64,000 nt of DNA from assembly GCF_002855575.1 (NCBI RefSeq), contig NZ_PKRQ01000006.1, positions 124,001-188,000 on the forward strand, given 5' to 3'. The notes under the pieces were generated by a model that was not told where the DNA came from, searched no databases, and saw nothing but the letters and a program-made list of their open reading frames with translations. Each line of letters begins with the position of its first letter. The stretch's first letter is position 1. A program made the translations under genes and the position numbers. Origin of the DNA: Tabrizicola sp. TH137 (lineage in GTDB: Bacteria; Pseudomonadota; Alphaproteobacteria; Rhodobacterales; Rhodobacteraceae). Shown here piece after piece: positions 17,279-26,059 of this stretch.

Positions 17279-17921
17279 GCGCGGCGTCGAGGCGCGCGCG
17301 CGGCAGGATCACCAGCAGGCCGGGGCCATCGACCGAAAGCCGCACCTCGCGCCTGGCGACGCGGTTCGAGGTGCCGATCATGCCATCGGGGGCGAGGGTC
17401 AGGCCGTCGATGGGCCATTCGAGGCCGGTGCTGCGCCCGGTGACGCGGGCCATGGGAAAGAGCGAGAGCCGGTCGCCGGGGGAAAGGCGCAGGTCCAGTG
17501 CGGGCGGGCAGTGAAAGACCACATCGCGCGGCCCGAGGACGAGGCAGCGCCGGTCGGCCTGGCGGACGAGGGTGTTGAACACGGCAAGCCCATGGTCGAT
17601 CCGCGCCCCGGTGAAGCCGAGCGCCAGGGTGAAAGGGGCCGCGACGGAGCGCAACACCTTGTCGAAATCGGTCGTCAACTGTTCCGCGATAGGAAAGAGC
17701 CGGTCAGGGCCAAGGGAGGCGCGGGCGGCATGGGAAATCGAATCGAAATCGCCGATCACGGCCTCGGGCCGGTGGCCCGCGGCCAGCGCGCGGTCTGCCC
17801 CGCCATCGGCCGCAACAAGGCGCGGCGCGCGGGAAAGCGCCAGTCGGAAGGCCGCAGCAGAGACCGGCGCACCACCAACCAGCGTGACCCCATCGGATGA
17901 TTGAACAATGACGGGATTCAT
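17220..17921 (-). CDS. Thiamine diphosphokinase
   Basis: 233-residue thiamine pyrophosphokinase (thiamine + ATP to ThDP). The N-terminal catalytic domain shows AADGGADRAL (near 38-47), VIGDFDSIS (near 58-66), TTDFDKVL (near 84-91) and GFTGARIDHGLA (near 103-114), with the Asp residues that bind Mg-ATP. The C-terminal beta domain is present. The ATG at 17921 (MNPVIVQSSDG) is preferred to the ATG 18 codons upstream because the extra residues look non-native. No thiamine transporter or THI-box is adjacent. The 3' end overlaps the transporter gene. Confidence 0.9.
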   Translation of the reverse strand: MNPVIVQSSDGVTLVGGAPVSAAAFRLALSRAPRLVAADGGADRALAAGHRPEAVIGDFDSISHAARASLGPDRLFPIAEQLTTDFDKVLRSVAAPFTLALGFTGARIDHGLAVFNTLVRQADRRCLVLGPRDVVFHCPPALDLRLSPGDRLSLFPMARVTGRSTGLEWPIDGLTLAPDGMIGTSNRVARREVRLSVDGPGLLVILPRARLDAALRSLLGEAWQPPPPASPSR

Positions 17922-18061
17922 GGCGATACTGTTTTCCGAATTGAGGCAAGTCGAGCGTTCGTGGGCCATAATCAATCCTTCAAATTACCGCCATCTGTCC
18001 ATCAAAAGGATCAGGAGGACAGTAGATTGAACGGACCGAACCTGGGCAAAGCGAGCATCCG

Positions 18062-20704
18062 ATGAACGGGGCGAGTAAGATACTGACGGTCTCCTACGGG
18101 ACCTTTTCCTGTACGCTGGAGGGGTTCGACGATCCCTTCAACACGATGAAGGCGATTGCGGAATATTTCCGCGACCTTGCCGCCGAGGACAGGTATTTCG
18201 GCGCGGAGCCCCCGACGCCGGACGCGGCCATGCTGCACCGGATCGCCGAGCGCGAGATTCAGCGGCGGGTCGAGGCGAAGATTCAGGAAAACGGTGTGGT
18301 GCTGCGGGCTTCGGAACCGGCGGAGCCGATGGCGCCCGCCCCGGTGGCGCCCCCCGTGTCCGTGCAGGTTCCGGCTGTCGCACCGGTTGCGGAACGGGTG
18401 GCCGACGCGCCCGCCGTGGCCCCCGCCCTTGCCCCGGCGGCGGTCATGGCCGGGGAGTCGGTCGTCGAGAAATTGATGCGGCTGCGGTCGGATGTGGCCG
18501 CGCAGCCCGTGGCCGAGGCGCCGGTGGCGACCTCGCCTGTCGTGAGTTTCGCCATTCCCGACTATGTCGAGGATATGGTGGAGGATGTGGTCGAACCCGA
18601 GGCGATGCCCGAGGTGGCGGACCTGAGCGATCTTCTGCCCGAATCCCTGCCCGAGGCTGCGCCGGAAGAGGTGGTGACGGAAGCGGTGGTGGAAGCCGCC
18701 GAACCGGCTGAGGTCGTGGAGGAGGTTGCGGCTGAGGTCGCGGCGGAAGCCATGCCGGAGGCGGAGGTAACGGAGGCGGCTGTCGAGGCGGTTGAAGAGG
18801 CGGTTGCCGAAGTGCCCGCCGAAGCATCTGCCGAAGTGCCGGGCGATGACGATCTGGCCGCCGTGATGGCGGAACTGGGTGCCGTGACGGAGCCGGAGGC
18901 GGCGGTCGAAGCTGAGCCCGAGGCGGCGGTCGAGGTCGAAGCGGAGCCGATGCTGGCCGTGGAGGCGATGCTTCAGGCCGAAATGGCCGCAGAGGCCGAG
19001 GCCGCGCTGCAAGAAACGGCAGAGATGGGGGCCGCCGAGATGGCAGGTCCCGAGGCTGTGGCGGCGCTGAATGAGGAGGCCGATGCGGTAGCCGCGCCTG
19101 CGGAGGCCGCCGTGCCGGCGCCGGAAACGGGCGCGGATTACGATGTCTTTGCCGAGGATGAGGTCGCGGCGGTCGATCTGCCCGAGGGGCTGGCCCGCGC
19201 GCTGGCCGCCGTCGAGGATGAGGCGGTCTTTGCCGATGCCCCGGTCATGGCACAGCCGGAAGGCGCAGCCGATCTGATCGAGGCTGCTGCCGCGGAAACC
19301 GCGCCGGAAGAGGCGGGCGCGGAAGATGAGGCGATCCGGGCCTCGCTTGACGCGCTGCTGGCGGGTGCAGAGCCGCCCGCAGCCGAGCCTGTGGTGGCAG
19401 AGACGGCGCGTGAGGAAGAGGCCGAGGCCGAGGCACAGGTCGCGGCGATGGCGGAAGCGGCGGAGCTGCCCCCGGAGGCGGAACCCGAGGATGAAACGCC
19501 TGCCCAGGCTGCGGCCCAGCTTGCCGAGAGCGCCACGAACGGGATGGAACTGCGCCCCGGCGCGCAGGAAAAGCTGCTGCGTGCCCGTGCCCGGGTGATC
19601 CGCATCCGCAAATCCGACGAAGGCGAGGCGCAGGCCCCGGCCATGACCGCCGAAGGATCGGCGATTTCCGATTATGTCACGGCGCTGGCCGAGACGGCAC
19701 CGGTCGAAGCGGCCCCCGAGGCCGCCCCAAATGCCCCGGCCCCGGCCGCCAAGGCACCGGTGGCCCCGCCCGCCGCGCCGCGCGAAGAGATGCCCGATCT
19801 TTCGGTGATGGGCGATGTGGAGATGATCCTGTCTGCCGAGGATGAGGCGGCGCTTCAGCGCGAGCTTGCCGCCCTGACCGGGCCGGAGGACGATGCGGCG
19901 GCGGTTGCCGATCTGTCGGCCACGCCGGAGACGCGCAAGGGATTTGACGGCCCCTCGGCCGACGAGGCGGTGAGCCGCCTGATGAAGCAGACCGACAACG
20001 AGATGGAGGGCAGCGAGGCGAAGCGCCGCCTGTCGGCCATCCAGCATCTGCGCGCCGCCGTGGCGGCCACCGTGGCAGAGCGCAAGGTCACCGGGGAAGC
20101 CCCGCAGGACAATGAAAAGGTGTCGCGCCTGGCGCGGTATCGCAACGATCTGGCCATGGCCGTGAAGAATGTGCTGCCGGGCCGCGGCGGCGACAGCGCG
20201 GTGGAACGTCCGGCCCCTCTGGTTCTGGTGTCGGAACAGCGGATCGACCGTCCGCGTCCCGCCGCGCCCAGCGCGGCCCCCGGGCCGATGGCCCCGGTCG
20301 CGCCGGTGCGGCCGCGCCGCGTCGCCTCCTCCGGTCTGGCGGTGCAGGCTGCCGAATCCTTTGACGACGATGACGAGGATGGCGACGAAGCCGGGAACAT
20401 GTTCGGCGATACGCGCGGCTTCGCGGAGTTCGTGGAACGGGTCGGCGCGCAGAATCTGGAACAGATCCTCGAGGCGGCGGCGGCCTATCTGTCGGGCGTC
20501 GAAGGGCGCGAGCATTTCAGCCGCCCGGCGCTGATGCAGAACGTGGCCGCGGTGGTGCCTTCGGGCAGCTTCCAGCGCGAGGATGGTCTGCGCAGCTTCG
20601 GCGCGCTGCTGCGCAAGGGCCGGATCGCCAAGATCCGGCGCGGGCAGTTCACGCTGACCGAGGAATCGGCCTATCTGGCCGAGGCGCGCAAGATCGCGGG
20701 CTAG
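18062..20704 (+). CDS. Large acidic Ala/Glu/Val-rich protein of unknown function
   Basis: 880 residues with three parts. The N-terminal 80 or so (ILTVSYGTFSCTLEGF, then FNTMKAIAEYFRDLA and DRYFGAEPPTP) are well ordered and look like a conserved small domain. Residues about 85-600 are low-complexity Ala/Glu/Val/Pro, very acidic, without Cys or Trp, and probably disordered. The last 120 (RGFAEFVERVGA, FSRPALMQNVAAVVP, GLRSFGALLRKGRIAKIRRG) look like a folded helix-turn-helix-like domain. Similar genes in Rhodobacteraceae are annotated as hypothetical or loosely as chemotaxis-related; I see no CheA kinase motifs. The basic C-terminus and acidic spacer suggest a scaffold or nucleic-acid-binding role, but this is guesswork. 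A strong terminator follows. Confidence 0.8.
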   Translation: MNGASKILTVSYGTFSCTLEGFDDPFNTMKAIAEYFRDLAAEDRYFGAEPPTPDAAMLHRIAEREIQRRVEAKIQENGVVLRASEPAEPMAPAPVAPPVSVQVPAVAPVAERVADAPAVAPALAPAAVMAGESVVEKLMRLRSDVAAQPVAEAPVATSPVVSFAIPDYVEDMVEDVVEPEAMPEVADLSDLLPESLPEAAPEEVVTEAVVEAAEPAEVVEEVAAEVAAEAMPEAEVTEAAVEAVEEAVAEVPAEASAEVPGDDDLAAVMAELGAVTEPEAAVEAEPEAAVEVEAEPMLAVEAMLQAEMAAEAEAALQETAEMGAAEMAGPEAVAALNEEADAVAAPAEAAVPAPETGADYDVFAEDEVAAVDLPEGLARALAAVEDEAVFADAPVMAQPEGAADLIEAAAAETAPEEAGAEDEAIRASLDALLAGAEPPAAEPVVAETAREEEAEAEAQVAAMAEAAELPPEAEPEDETPAQAAAQLAESATNGMELRPGAQEKLLRARARVIRIRKSDEGEAQAPAMTAEGSAISDYVTALAETAPVEAAPEAAPNAPAPAAKAPVAPPAAPREEMPDLSVMGDVEMILSAEDEAALQRELAALTGPEDDAAAVADLSATPETRKGFDGPSADEAVSRLMKQTDNEMEGSEAKRRLSAIQHLRAAVAATVAERKVTGEAPQDNEKVSRLARYRNDLAMAVKNVLPGRGGDSAVERPAPLVLVSEQRIDRPRPAAPSAAPGPMAPVAPVRPRRVASSGLAVQAAESFDDDDEDGDEAGNMFGDTRGFAEFVERVGAQNLEQILEAAAAYLSGVEGREHFSRPALMQNVAAVVPSGSFQREDGLRSFGALLRKGRIAKIRRGQFTLTEESAYLAEARKIAG

Positions 20705-20759
20705 GCTGCACCGTCACAGGTTCGTGGGCCGGGCGCTGCCAGCCGGACCCAAAGGGAGG

Positions 20760-20787
20760 GGCGGACCTTGTGCGGGTCCGCCTTTTT
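20760..20787 (+). terminator. Rho-independent terminator after the acidic-protein gene
   Basis: GGCGGACC (20760-20767), loop TTGTGCG, GGTCCGCC (20775-20782), then TTTTT. Classic form, 55 nt after the stop codon. Confidence 0.9.
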
Positions 20788-20828
20788 CATTGCTGCGGCG
20801 GCCGGGCGGAGGATCAGCCCCTGGCCCG

Positions 20829-21062
20829 TCACTCCTCGCCCCGATCGGGCGCGTCGGGATCGGCCTGGCCGATCCCCTTGAACACCGCCTTGAAGGGCAG
20901 CGCCCAGAGGATGCCGAGGCCGACATAAATCAGGAGTTCCAGCCAGATCGGCGGGCGGTCGAACAGGCCCACCACATTGACCGCCACCACGATGTAAAGC
21001 GGCAGCCCGATCAGCAGGATCAGAAGCGAGAGGCGGCGTCGGGTCTTGTAGGAAAGCGCCAT
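20829..21062 (-). CDS. DUF2842 family membrane protein
   Basis: 77 residues with two membrane helices (about 11-31 and 41-61) starting MALSYKTRRRLSLLILLIG. It matches DUF2842, a short alphaproteobacterial family of unknown function. The ATG at 21062 is preferred to one six codons earlier because AGGAG sits 5 nt ahead. It lies 14 nt downstream of purA on the same strand and is likely co-transcribed. Charged C-terminal tail DPDAPDRGEE. Confidence 0.88.
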   Translation of the reverse strand: MALSYKTRRRLSLLILLIGLPLYIVVAVNVVGLFDRPPIWLELLIYVGLGILWALPFKAVFKGIGQADPDAPDRGEE

Positions 21063-21076
21063 CTTGCTCCTAGTCC

Positions 21077-22369
21077 TCAATCGGCGAAGGGGTCCGTCAC
21101 GAGGATGGTGTCATCGCGTTCCGGCGAGGTGGAAAGTAGGGCGACCGGGCATTGGATCAATTCCTCAATCCGGCGCACATATTTGATCGCCGCCCCCGGC
21201 AGGTCGGCCCAGGACCGGGCGCCTGCGGTGGATTCGGACCAGCCTTCCATCTCTTCGTAGATCGGGGTCACGCGGGCCTGAAGATTGGCGGCGGTGGGCA
21301 GGTAGTCGAGTTTTTCGCCGTCCAGTTCATAGCCGGTGCAGATGCGCAGCGTCTGGAACCCGTCCAGCACGTCGAGTTTCGTCAGTGCGATGCCCGACAC
21401 GCCCGAGGTGGCGCAGGTCTGGCGGACCAGCACCGCATCGAACCAGCCGCAGCGCCGCTTGCGCCCCGTCACGGTGCCGAATTCATGGCCGCGTTGGCCC
21501 AGCCGTTCGCCGTCGGCATCGAAGAGTTCCGTCGGGAAGGGGCCTTCGCCGACACGGGTGGTATAGGCCTTGACGATGCCGAGGACGAAATCCACCGCCG
21601 TAGGGCCGAGGCCGGTGCCGGTGGCCGCCATGCCGGCCAGCGTGTTGGAGGAGGTGACATAGGGGTAGGTGCCGAAATCCACGTCGAGGAGCGCGCCCTG
21701 CGCCCCTTCGAAGAGGATGCGCTTGCCCGCGCGCCGTGCCTCGGTCAGCACCTTCCAGACGGGCTTGGCATAGGGCAGGATCTTCGGCGCGACATCGAGG
21801 AGTTGCGCCTTCAGCGCGGCGGGGTCGATCGGATCAAGGCCAAGCCCTGCCCGCAGCGCGTTGTGATGGGTGAGCAGGCGGCCGATGCGCAGATCGAGCG
21901 TCGCCTCATCGGCGAGGTCCGCCACCCGGACGGTGCGGCGGCCGACCTTGTCTTCATAGGCGGGGCCGATGCCGCGCCCGGTGGTGCCGATCTTGGCCAC
22001 GCCCACCTGCCCTTCTCGGGCGCGGTCCAGCTCGCCATGAACGGGCAGGATGAGGGGGGTGTTTTCGGCGATCAGCAGGTTGTCGGGGTTCACGTCCACG
22101 CTCTGCCCGCGCAGTTTCTCGATCTCGGACAGAAGCGCCCAGGGATCAAGCACCACGCCATTGCCGATGACCGACAGCTTGCCGCCGCGCACGATGCCCG
22201 AGGGCAGGAGCGAGAGCTTGTAGACATTGCCGTCGATGACAAGGGTATGGCCCGCATTATGCCCGCCCTGGAAGCGGGCGACGATATCGGCGCGTTCGGA
22301 CAGCCAATCGACGATCTTGCCCTTGCCTTCGTCGCCCCATTGGGCGCCCACGACCACAACATTTGCCAT
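21077..22369 (-). CDS. purA: Adenylosuccinate synthetase
   Basis: 430-residue GTP-dependent enzyme joining IMP and aspartate, the first step to AMP. It begins [21 protein letters not shown], the family's P-loop and catalytic Asp; GGHNAGHT and the Lys/Arg loop follow, and the GTP-binding TKLDVLDG block is near the C-terminus. The ATG at 22369 is fixed by this conserved start; the upstream extension (41 codons) is non-coding. It is divergent from the VOC gene across two perfect 22-bp palindromes. Confidence 0.97.
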   Translation of the reverse strand: MANVVVVGAQWGDEGKGKIVDWLSERADIVARFQGGHNAGHTLVIDGNVYKLSLLPSGIVRGGKLSVIGNGVVLDPWALLSEIEKLRGQSVDVNPDNLLIAENTPLILPVHGELDRAREGQVGVAKIGTTGRGIGPAYEDKVGRRTVRVADLADEATLDLRIGRLLTHHNALRAGLGLDPIDPAALKAQLLDVAPKILPYAKPVWKVLTEARRAGKRILFEGAQGALLDVDFGTYPYVTSSNTLAGMAATGTGLGPTAVDFVLGIVKAYTTRVGEGPFPTELFDADGERLGQRGHEFGTVTGRKRRCGWFDAVLVRQTCATSGVSGIALTKLDVLDGFQTLRICTGYELDGEKLDYLPTAANLQARVTPIYEEMEGWSESTAGARSWADLPGAAIKYVRRIEELIQCPVALLSTSPERDDTILVTDPFAD

Positions 22370-22467
22370 CGGGACTGTCCTTTTCGGTCCGGTGAAACCG
22401 TGCGTCCTATAGCGGGGCGCGGGGGGGATGGAAACGGGGAAATGGTCGCGCCGCCCGCGAGGCGGGC

Positions 22468-22511
22468 CAAATTCGTTCGAACGAATTTGCAAATTTCTTC
22501 GAAGAAATTTG
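22468..22511. repeat. Two abutting perfect 22-bp palindromes
   Basis: 22468-22489 and 22490-22511 are each perfect 22-bp palindromes, end to end, with centres TTCGAA and GC-free inner arms (AAATTCG... and AAATTTC...). They lie between divergent genes (purA to the left, VOC protein to the right), so unlike the related clusters at 25.2 and 38.7 kb they cannot be terminators for both. They may be a double operator, or a mobile hairpin family. Confidence 0.75.
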
Positions 22512-22550
22512 TGCCTTGCGGCAGGGCGCGCGGGGCGGCAGGGTTGGGGG

Positions 22551-22940
22551 ATGTTCCTTTACATCACGCTTGGCACGAATGATCTGGCGCGGGCGACGCG
22601 CTTTTATGACCCGGTGATGGGGGCGCTTGGGCTGGCGCGCCTGCGCACGCTGGAGGATGAGATCGGCTATGCCGCGCCGGGGGACAGCCGCTGCCGTCTC
22701 TGGGTGACGCGGCCTTTCGACGGCAAGCCTGCAACGGTGGGCAACGGGTCGATGCCCGCGCTGGTGGCGGATACGCGGGCGGCGGTGGATGCCTTTCACC
22801 GCGCCGCGCTGGCGCATGGCGGAACCGATGAGGGCGCGCCGGGGCTGCGGCCCTTTGGCCCGTCCTTCTATGCCTGCTATGTGCGCGATCCGGACGGCAA
22901 CAAGCTGTCGGCGGTCTGCGAGGGGCTGCCTGCGGGGTGA
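22551..22940 (+). CDS. VOC superfamily (glyoxalase-like) protein
   Basis: 129 residues with two beta-alpha-beta-beta-beta halves of the vicinal-oxygen-chelate fold ([40 protein letters not shown]). The usual first metal ligand (His near residue 5-7) is not present and the last Glu is replaced, so metal-dependent glyoxalase activity is doubtful. The DPDGNKL turn is typical of the many uncharacterised VOC proteins in proteobacteria. Start at the ATG of MFLYITLG, since the longer frame runs through the palindromes. Confidence 0.85.
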   Translation: MFLYITLGTNDLARATRFYDPVMGALGLARLRTLEDEIGYAAPGDSRCRLWVTRPFDGKPATVGNGSMPALVADTRAAVDAFHRAALAHGGTDEGAPGLRPFGPSFYACYVRDPDGNKLSAVCEGLPAG

Positions 22941-23007
22941 CGCGCCCACTTGCGCGCCTTGGCCCTTGCGCCTAGATAGGCGCGTCAGATCGCGGAAAGC
23001 CTGCCTA

Positions 23008-23391
23008 ATGGAAAATGTCGTCCTTACCATCCACCTGATCCTTGCGCTGCTGCTGGTCGGCGTCGTGCTGCTCCAGCGGTCGGAAGGGGGCGGGCTTGGC
23101 ATGGGGGGTGGCAATTCCGTGATGACGGGGCGCGGCACGACGACCGCGCTGCAAAAGCTGACCTGGCTTTTCGCCGTCTGCTTCATCATCACCTCGCTGA
23201 CGCTGACCTATTTCGCGGCCCAGGGGGCCGGTGGCGGATCGGTGATCGACCAGATCGGGGCGGATGCGCCCGCGCCGGCCGAAGGGGAGGCGCCGCTGGG
23301 CTCTGACCTGCTGCCGCCCGCGCCGGCGGATGCACCGCTGACGCCGCCTGCGGCCGATGCCCCGGCAACCCCGCCCGCGGCCAACGACTGA
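23008..23391 (+). CDS. secG: Preprotein translocase subunit SecG
   Basis: 127 residues. Two membrane helices (VVLTIHLILALLLVGVVLLQ and LTWLFAVCFIITSLTLTYF) flank the conserved GGGLGMGGG loop, the SecG signature. The C-terminal 50 residues are an Ala/Pro/Asp-rich tail typical of alphaproteobacterial SecG. It stimulates SecYE-mediated export. It lies 68 nt downstream of the VOC gene and 158 nt upstream of pyrG; secG-pyrG neighbourhood is conserved in the group. Confidence 0.95.
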   Translation: MENVVLTIHLILALLLVGVVLLQRSEGGGLGMGGGNSVMTGRGTTTALQKLTWLFAVCFIITSLTLTYFAAQGAGGGSVIDQIGADAPAPAEGEAPLGSDLLPPAPADAPLTPPAADAPATPPAAND

Positions 23392-23549
23392 CCACCACGT
23401 ATTGACGCGAAAGCCACGGGATGGCCTGCATCTTGCGGTCCGGTTGCAAGCCGGGCCGAGGTCGGGTAAGGCTTGACTCCCGTGATGGTGCGATTCCCCG
23501 GCGGGTTTCACATCGCCCCCTTTGACATGACATCACGGGAGATCCGACC

Positions 23550-25193
23550 TTGGCGCGCTATATCTTCATCACCGGCGGCGTGGTGTCCTCGCTTGGCAAG
23601 GGGCTGGCTTCGGCGGCGCTTGGGGCGCTGTTGCAGGCGCGGGGCTATACGGTGCGATTGCGCAAGCTTGACCCCTATCTGAATGTCGATCCCGGCACGA
23701 TGTCGCCTTTCGAGCATGGCGAGGTCTTCGTGACCGATGACGGGGCGGAGACCGACCTCGACCTCGGGCATTACGAACGCTTTACCGGGGTCAGCGCGCG
23801 GACGACCGACAGCATCTCGTCGGGGCGCATCTATTCCAATGTGCTGGAGAAGGAGCGGCGGGGGGATTACCTCGGCAAGACGATCCAGGTCATTCCACAC
23901 GTAACGAATGAGATCAAGAATTTCCTGAAGATCGGGGATGACGAGGTCGATTTCATGCTGTGCGAGATCGGCGGCACGGTGGGGGATATCGAAGGGTTGC
24001 CCTTCTTCGAAGCCATCCGCCAGTTCATCCATGAACGCCCGCGCGGCCAGTCGATCCTGATGCATCTGACTCTGCTGCCCTATCTTTCGGCCAGTGGCGA
24101 GTTGAAGACCAAGCCGACGCAGCATTCGGTGAAGGAATTGCAGTCGATCGGTCTGGCACCCGATGTGCTGGTCTGCCGTTCGGAGCATCCGATCCCCGAG
24201 AAGGAGCGCGAGAAGATCGCGCTGTTCTGCAATGTGCGGAAGGAGGCGGTGATCCCCGCCTATGACCTGAAGACGATCTATGAGGCGCCGCTGGCCTATC
24301 ACCGGGCGGGGCTGGATCAGGCGGTGCTGGATGCCTTTGGCATCACGCCGGCGCCGAAGCCCAATCTGGCGCGCTGGGAGGACGTGATGGACCGCATCAC
24401 CCATCCGGAGGGCGAGGTGCGGGTGGCCATCGTGGGGAAGTACACGCAGCTGGAAGATGCCTACAAGTCGATCGCCGAGGCGCTGGCCCATGGCGGGATG
24501 GCGAACCGGACGAAGGTGCGGGCGGAGTGGATCGACGCCGAGATTTTCGAGCGGGAAGACCCGGCGCCCTGGCTGGAGAATTTCCACGCGATCCTCGTGC
24601 CCGGCGGGTTCGGGGAACGGGGGACGGAAGGCAAGATCAAGGCCGCGCAATTCGCGCGGGAGAAGAAGATCCCCTATCTGGGCATCTGCCTGGGGATGCA
24701 GATGGCGGTGATCGAGGCGGCGCGGAACCTGGTCGGGCTGGCCAATGCCGGGTCGGAGGAATTCGACCACGAGGCGGGGGCGAAGCGGTTCACCCCGGTC
24801 GTCTATCACCTGAAGGAATGGGTGCAGGGCAACCATGTCGTCGCGCGCAAGGTGACGGATGACAAGGGCGGCACGATGCGGCTGGGGGCCTATACGGCGC
24901 ATCTGAAGGACGGGTCGCGGGTCGCTTCGGTCTATGGCGACACGGTGATCGAAGAGCGGCACCGGCATCGCTATGAGGTGGATATCCAGTATCGCGACAA
25001 GCTGGAGAGCTGCGGGCTGATCTTTTCGGGCATGTCGCCCGATGGTCGGCTGCCCGAGATCGTGGAGGTGAAGGATCACCCCTGGTTCATCGGCGTGCAG
25101 TTCCACCCGGAGCTGAAGTCGAAACCCTTCGCGCCGCATCCGCTGTTTGCCGATTTCGTGCGGGCGGCGGTGGAGGTGAGCCGGCTGGTGTGA
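23550..25193 (+). CDS. pyrG: CTP synthase
   Basis: 547-residue glutamine-dependent amidotransferase converting UTP to CTP. The synthetase domain begins [21 protein letters not shown] (P-loop), and the C-terminal class I GATase domain shows [10 protein letters not shown], the nucleophile Cys in GICLGMQ and the His/Glu of FHPELKSKP. The start codon is TTG at 23550, with GGGAG about 10 nt upstream; the conserved N-terminus supports it. A 158-nt gap separates it from secG; TTGACG at 23402 could be a -35 box but I see no convincing -10. A four-hairpin array follows the stop directly. Confidence 0.97.
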   Translation: MARYIFITGGVVSSLGKGLASAALGALLQARGYTVRLRKLDPYLNVDPGTMSPFEHGEVFVTDDGAETDLDLGHYERFTGVSARTTDSISSGRIYSNVLEKERRGDYLGKTIQVIPHVTNEIKNFLKIGDDEVDFMLCEIGGTVGDIEGLPFFEAIRQFIHERPRGQSILMHLTLLPYLSASGELKTKPTQHSVKELQSIGLAPDVLVCRSEHPIPEKEREKIALFCNVRKEAVIPAYDLKTIYEAPLAYHRAGLDQAVLDAFGITPAPKPNLARWEDVMDRITHPEGEVRVAIVGKYTQLEDAYKSIAEALAHGGMANRTKVRAEWIDAEIFEREDPAPWLENFHAILVPGGFGERGTEGKIKAAQFAREKKIPYLGICLGMQMAVIEAARNLVGLANAGSEEFDHEAGAKRFTPVVYHLKEWVQGNHVVARKVTDDKGGTMRLGAYTAHLKDGSRVASVYGDTVIEERHRHRYEVDIQYRDKLESCGLIFSGMSPDGRLPEIVEVKDHPWFIGVQFHPELKSKPFAPHPLFADFVRAAVEVSRLV

Positions 25194-25194
25194 G

Positions 25195-25304
25195 GCGAAA
25201 TCTGACGCAGATTTCGCGTCGTTTTCTGCACGCAGAAAACGCTGTCGCGCCGGGGGCCCGGAATTTGCGTCAAATTCCGGCGCGTTTCCTGCGTCAGGAA
25301 ACGC
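25195..25304. repeat. Array of four perfect hairpins after pyrG
   Basis: Four hairpins in a row, each with 10-bp perfect arms: GCGAAATCTG (25195, loop ACG), CGTTTTCTGC (25220, loop AC), CCGGAATTTG (25258, loop CGT) and GCGTTTCCTG (25282, loop CGT), each followed by its complement. The arm sequences differ but the plan (10-bp arms, 2-3-nt loop, TG/CA next to the loop) repeats. The array overlaps the end of pyrG and fills the gap to the convergent higA-like gene, so it can act as a bidirectional terminator. There is no strong U tract. Confidence 0.8.
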
Positions 25305-25311
25305 CTTGCCG

Positions 25312-25590
25312 TCAGATCATCTCGATCTTCAGCCGCTTGCCCAGCGCGCGGGCGTATTTCTGCAAGGTTTCGACCGTGGGCGAGACCCGCCCGCTTTCCA
25401 GCCGCGCGATGGCGGATTGCGTGGTCCCCATGCGTTCGGCGAGTTCCGCCTGCGTGACCCCGCTCTCCGCCCGCGCGCGGATCATCGCCTCGAGCGCGGC
25501 GTATTCCTCCACCGCGGCGTCATAGGCGCGGGCGGCTTCGGGATCGGCCAGAAGACGCGCCTTCAGTTCGGCAAAGGGTATCGTCGGCAT
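25312..25590 (-). CDS. XRE-family antitoxin (HigA-like)
   Basis: 92 residues. A helical N-terminal part (FAELKARLLADPEAARAYDA) is followed by a Cro/CI helix-turn-helix (QAELAERMGTTQSAIARLES, about 48-67). The arrangement is that of antitoxins paired with RelE/Gp49-like toxins. Its ATG overlaps the toxin stop by one base (TGATG). It should neutralise the toxin and repress the shared promoter, where a direct repeat of CGCTATAT is seen. It converges on pyrG through the hairpin array. Confidence 0.9.
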   Translation of the reverse strand: MPTIPFAELKARLLADPEAARAYDAAVEEYAALEAMIRARAESGVTQAELAERMGTTQSAIARLESGRVSPTVETLQKYARALGKRLKIEMI

Positions 25591-25910
25591 CAGTCAATAT
25601 CCTTCATGCGTTGACGGGCCAGTTCGATCCTGCGTGGCGGGGTTGCCTGACTTTTCTTCACGAAGACATGCAGGACGATCAGGCGGCGACCCTGCCGGGT
25701 GACGTAGAACCCGCGTGCGATTCCTTCTGCTGCGATCACCCGCATCTCCCAAAGCTTTCCGTCGATCTGCCGCCCATGCGGTGCGGAGAGGGCGGCGATT
25801 CCATAGTCCTCGACCAAGGCGATCAGGCGGAGCATCCGGCCACGCAGCCCCGGTGGCAGGTCGGCCAATTCCTGCGCAGCCATCGGCACGAGTTCCACCA
25901 CCCATCGCAT
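25590..25910 (-). CDS. RelE/Gp49-family toxin (HigB-like)
   Basis: 106 residues matching the phage-derived Gp49-like/HigB branch of the RelE superfamily, ribosome-dependent mRNA endonucleases. Blocks: MRWVVELVPMAAQELADLPPG, KLWEMRVIAAEGIARGFYV and LIVLHVFVKKSQATPPRRIE, the last being the conserved C-terminal KKxxxTP motif. The toxin gene precedes the antitoxin gene (higBA order). The promoter puts the start of transcription at or next to the ATG, so the message would be nearly leaderless. Confidence 0.9.
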   Translation of the reverse strand: MRWVVELVPMAAQELADLPPGLRGRMLRLIALVEDYGIAALSAPHGRQIDGKLWEMRVIAAEGIARGFYVTRQGRRLIVLHVFVKKSQATPPRRIELARQRMKDID

Positions 25911-25913
25911 CTT

Positions 25914-25944
25914 CGCTATATACCCTTCACGCTATATCCGTCAA
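25914..25944 (-). promoter_or_regulatory. Promoter and probable operator of the higBA-like pair
   Basis: On the minus strand, TTGACG (25944-25939), a 16-nt spacer and TATATA (25922-25917) form a near-consensus promoter. On the plus strand CGCTATAT occurs twice (25914-25921 and 25930-25937) as a direct repeat with 16-nt phase, overlapping the -10 and the spacer. This is where an XRE antitoxin would autoregulate. Confidence 0.7.
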
Positions 25945-26059
25945 TCCCGCTGCCGCATCCTCGCGCGGCAGCGTTAACGGGGGGTGAAGGCCCCTGCCCT
26001 GCGCCTCGGGCGCGGGCGGGCGGCTTGCGCGGGGGCGGGGTTCCGGGTTAGGCGGGGGG

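Noticed and set aside
18011-20515. 834-codon minus-strand frame opposite the acidic protein
   Set aside because: Its Arg/His/Gly/Leu-rich content is the mirror of the Ala/Glu/Asp codons of the plus-strand gene, which has ordered ends and a terminator.
18062-20704. CheA-type chemotaxis kinase
   Set aside because: Similar genes are sometimes labelled this way, but I see no Hpt, kinase or CheW-like motifs.
25195-25304. CRISPR array
   Set aside because: The units are palindromes of differing sequence with 2-3-nt loops and almost no spacers; no cas genes nearby.
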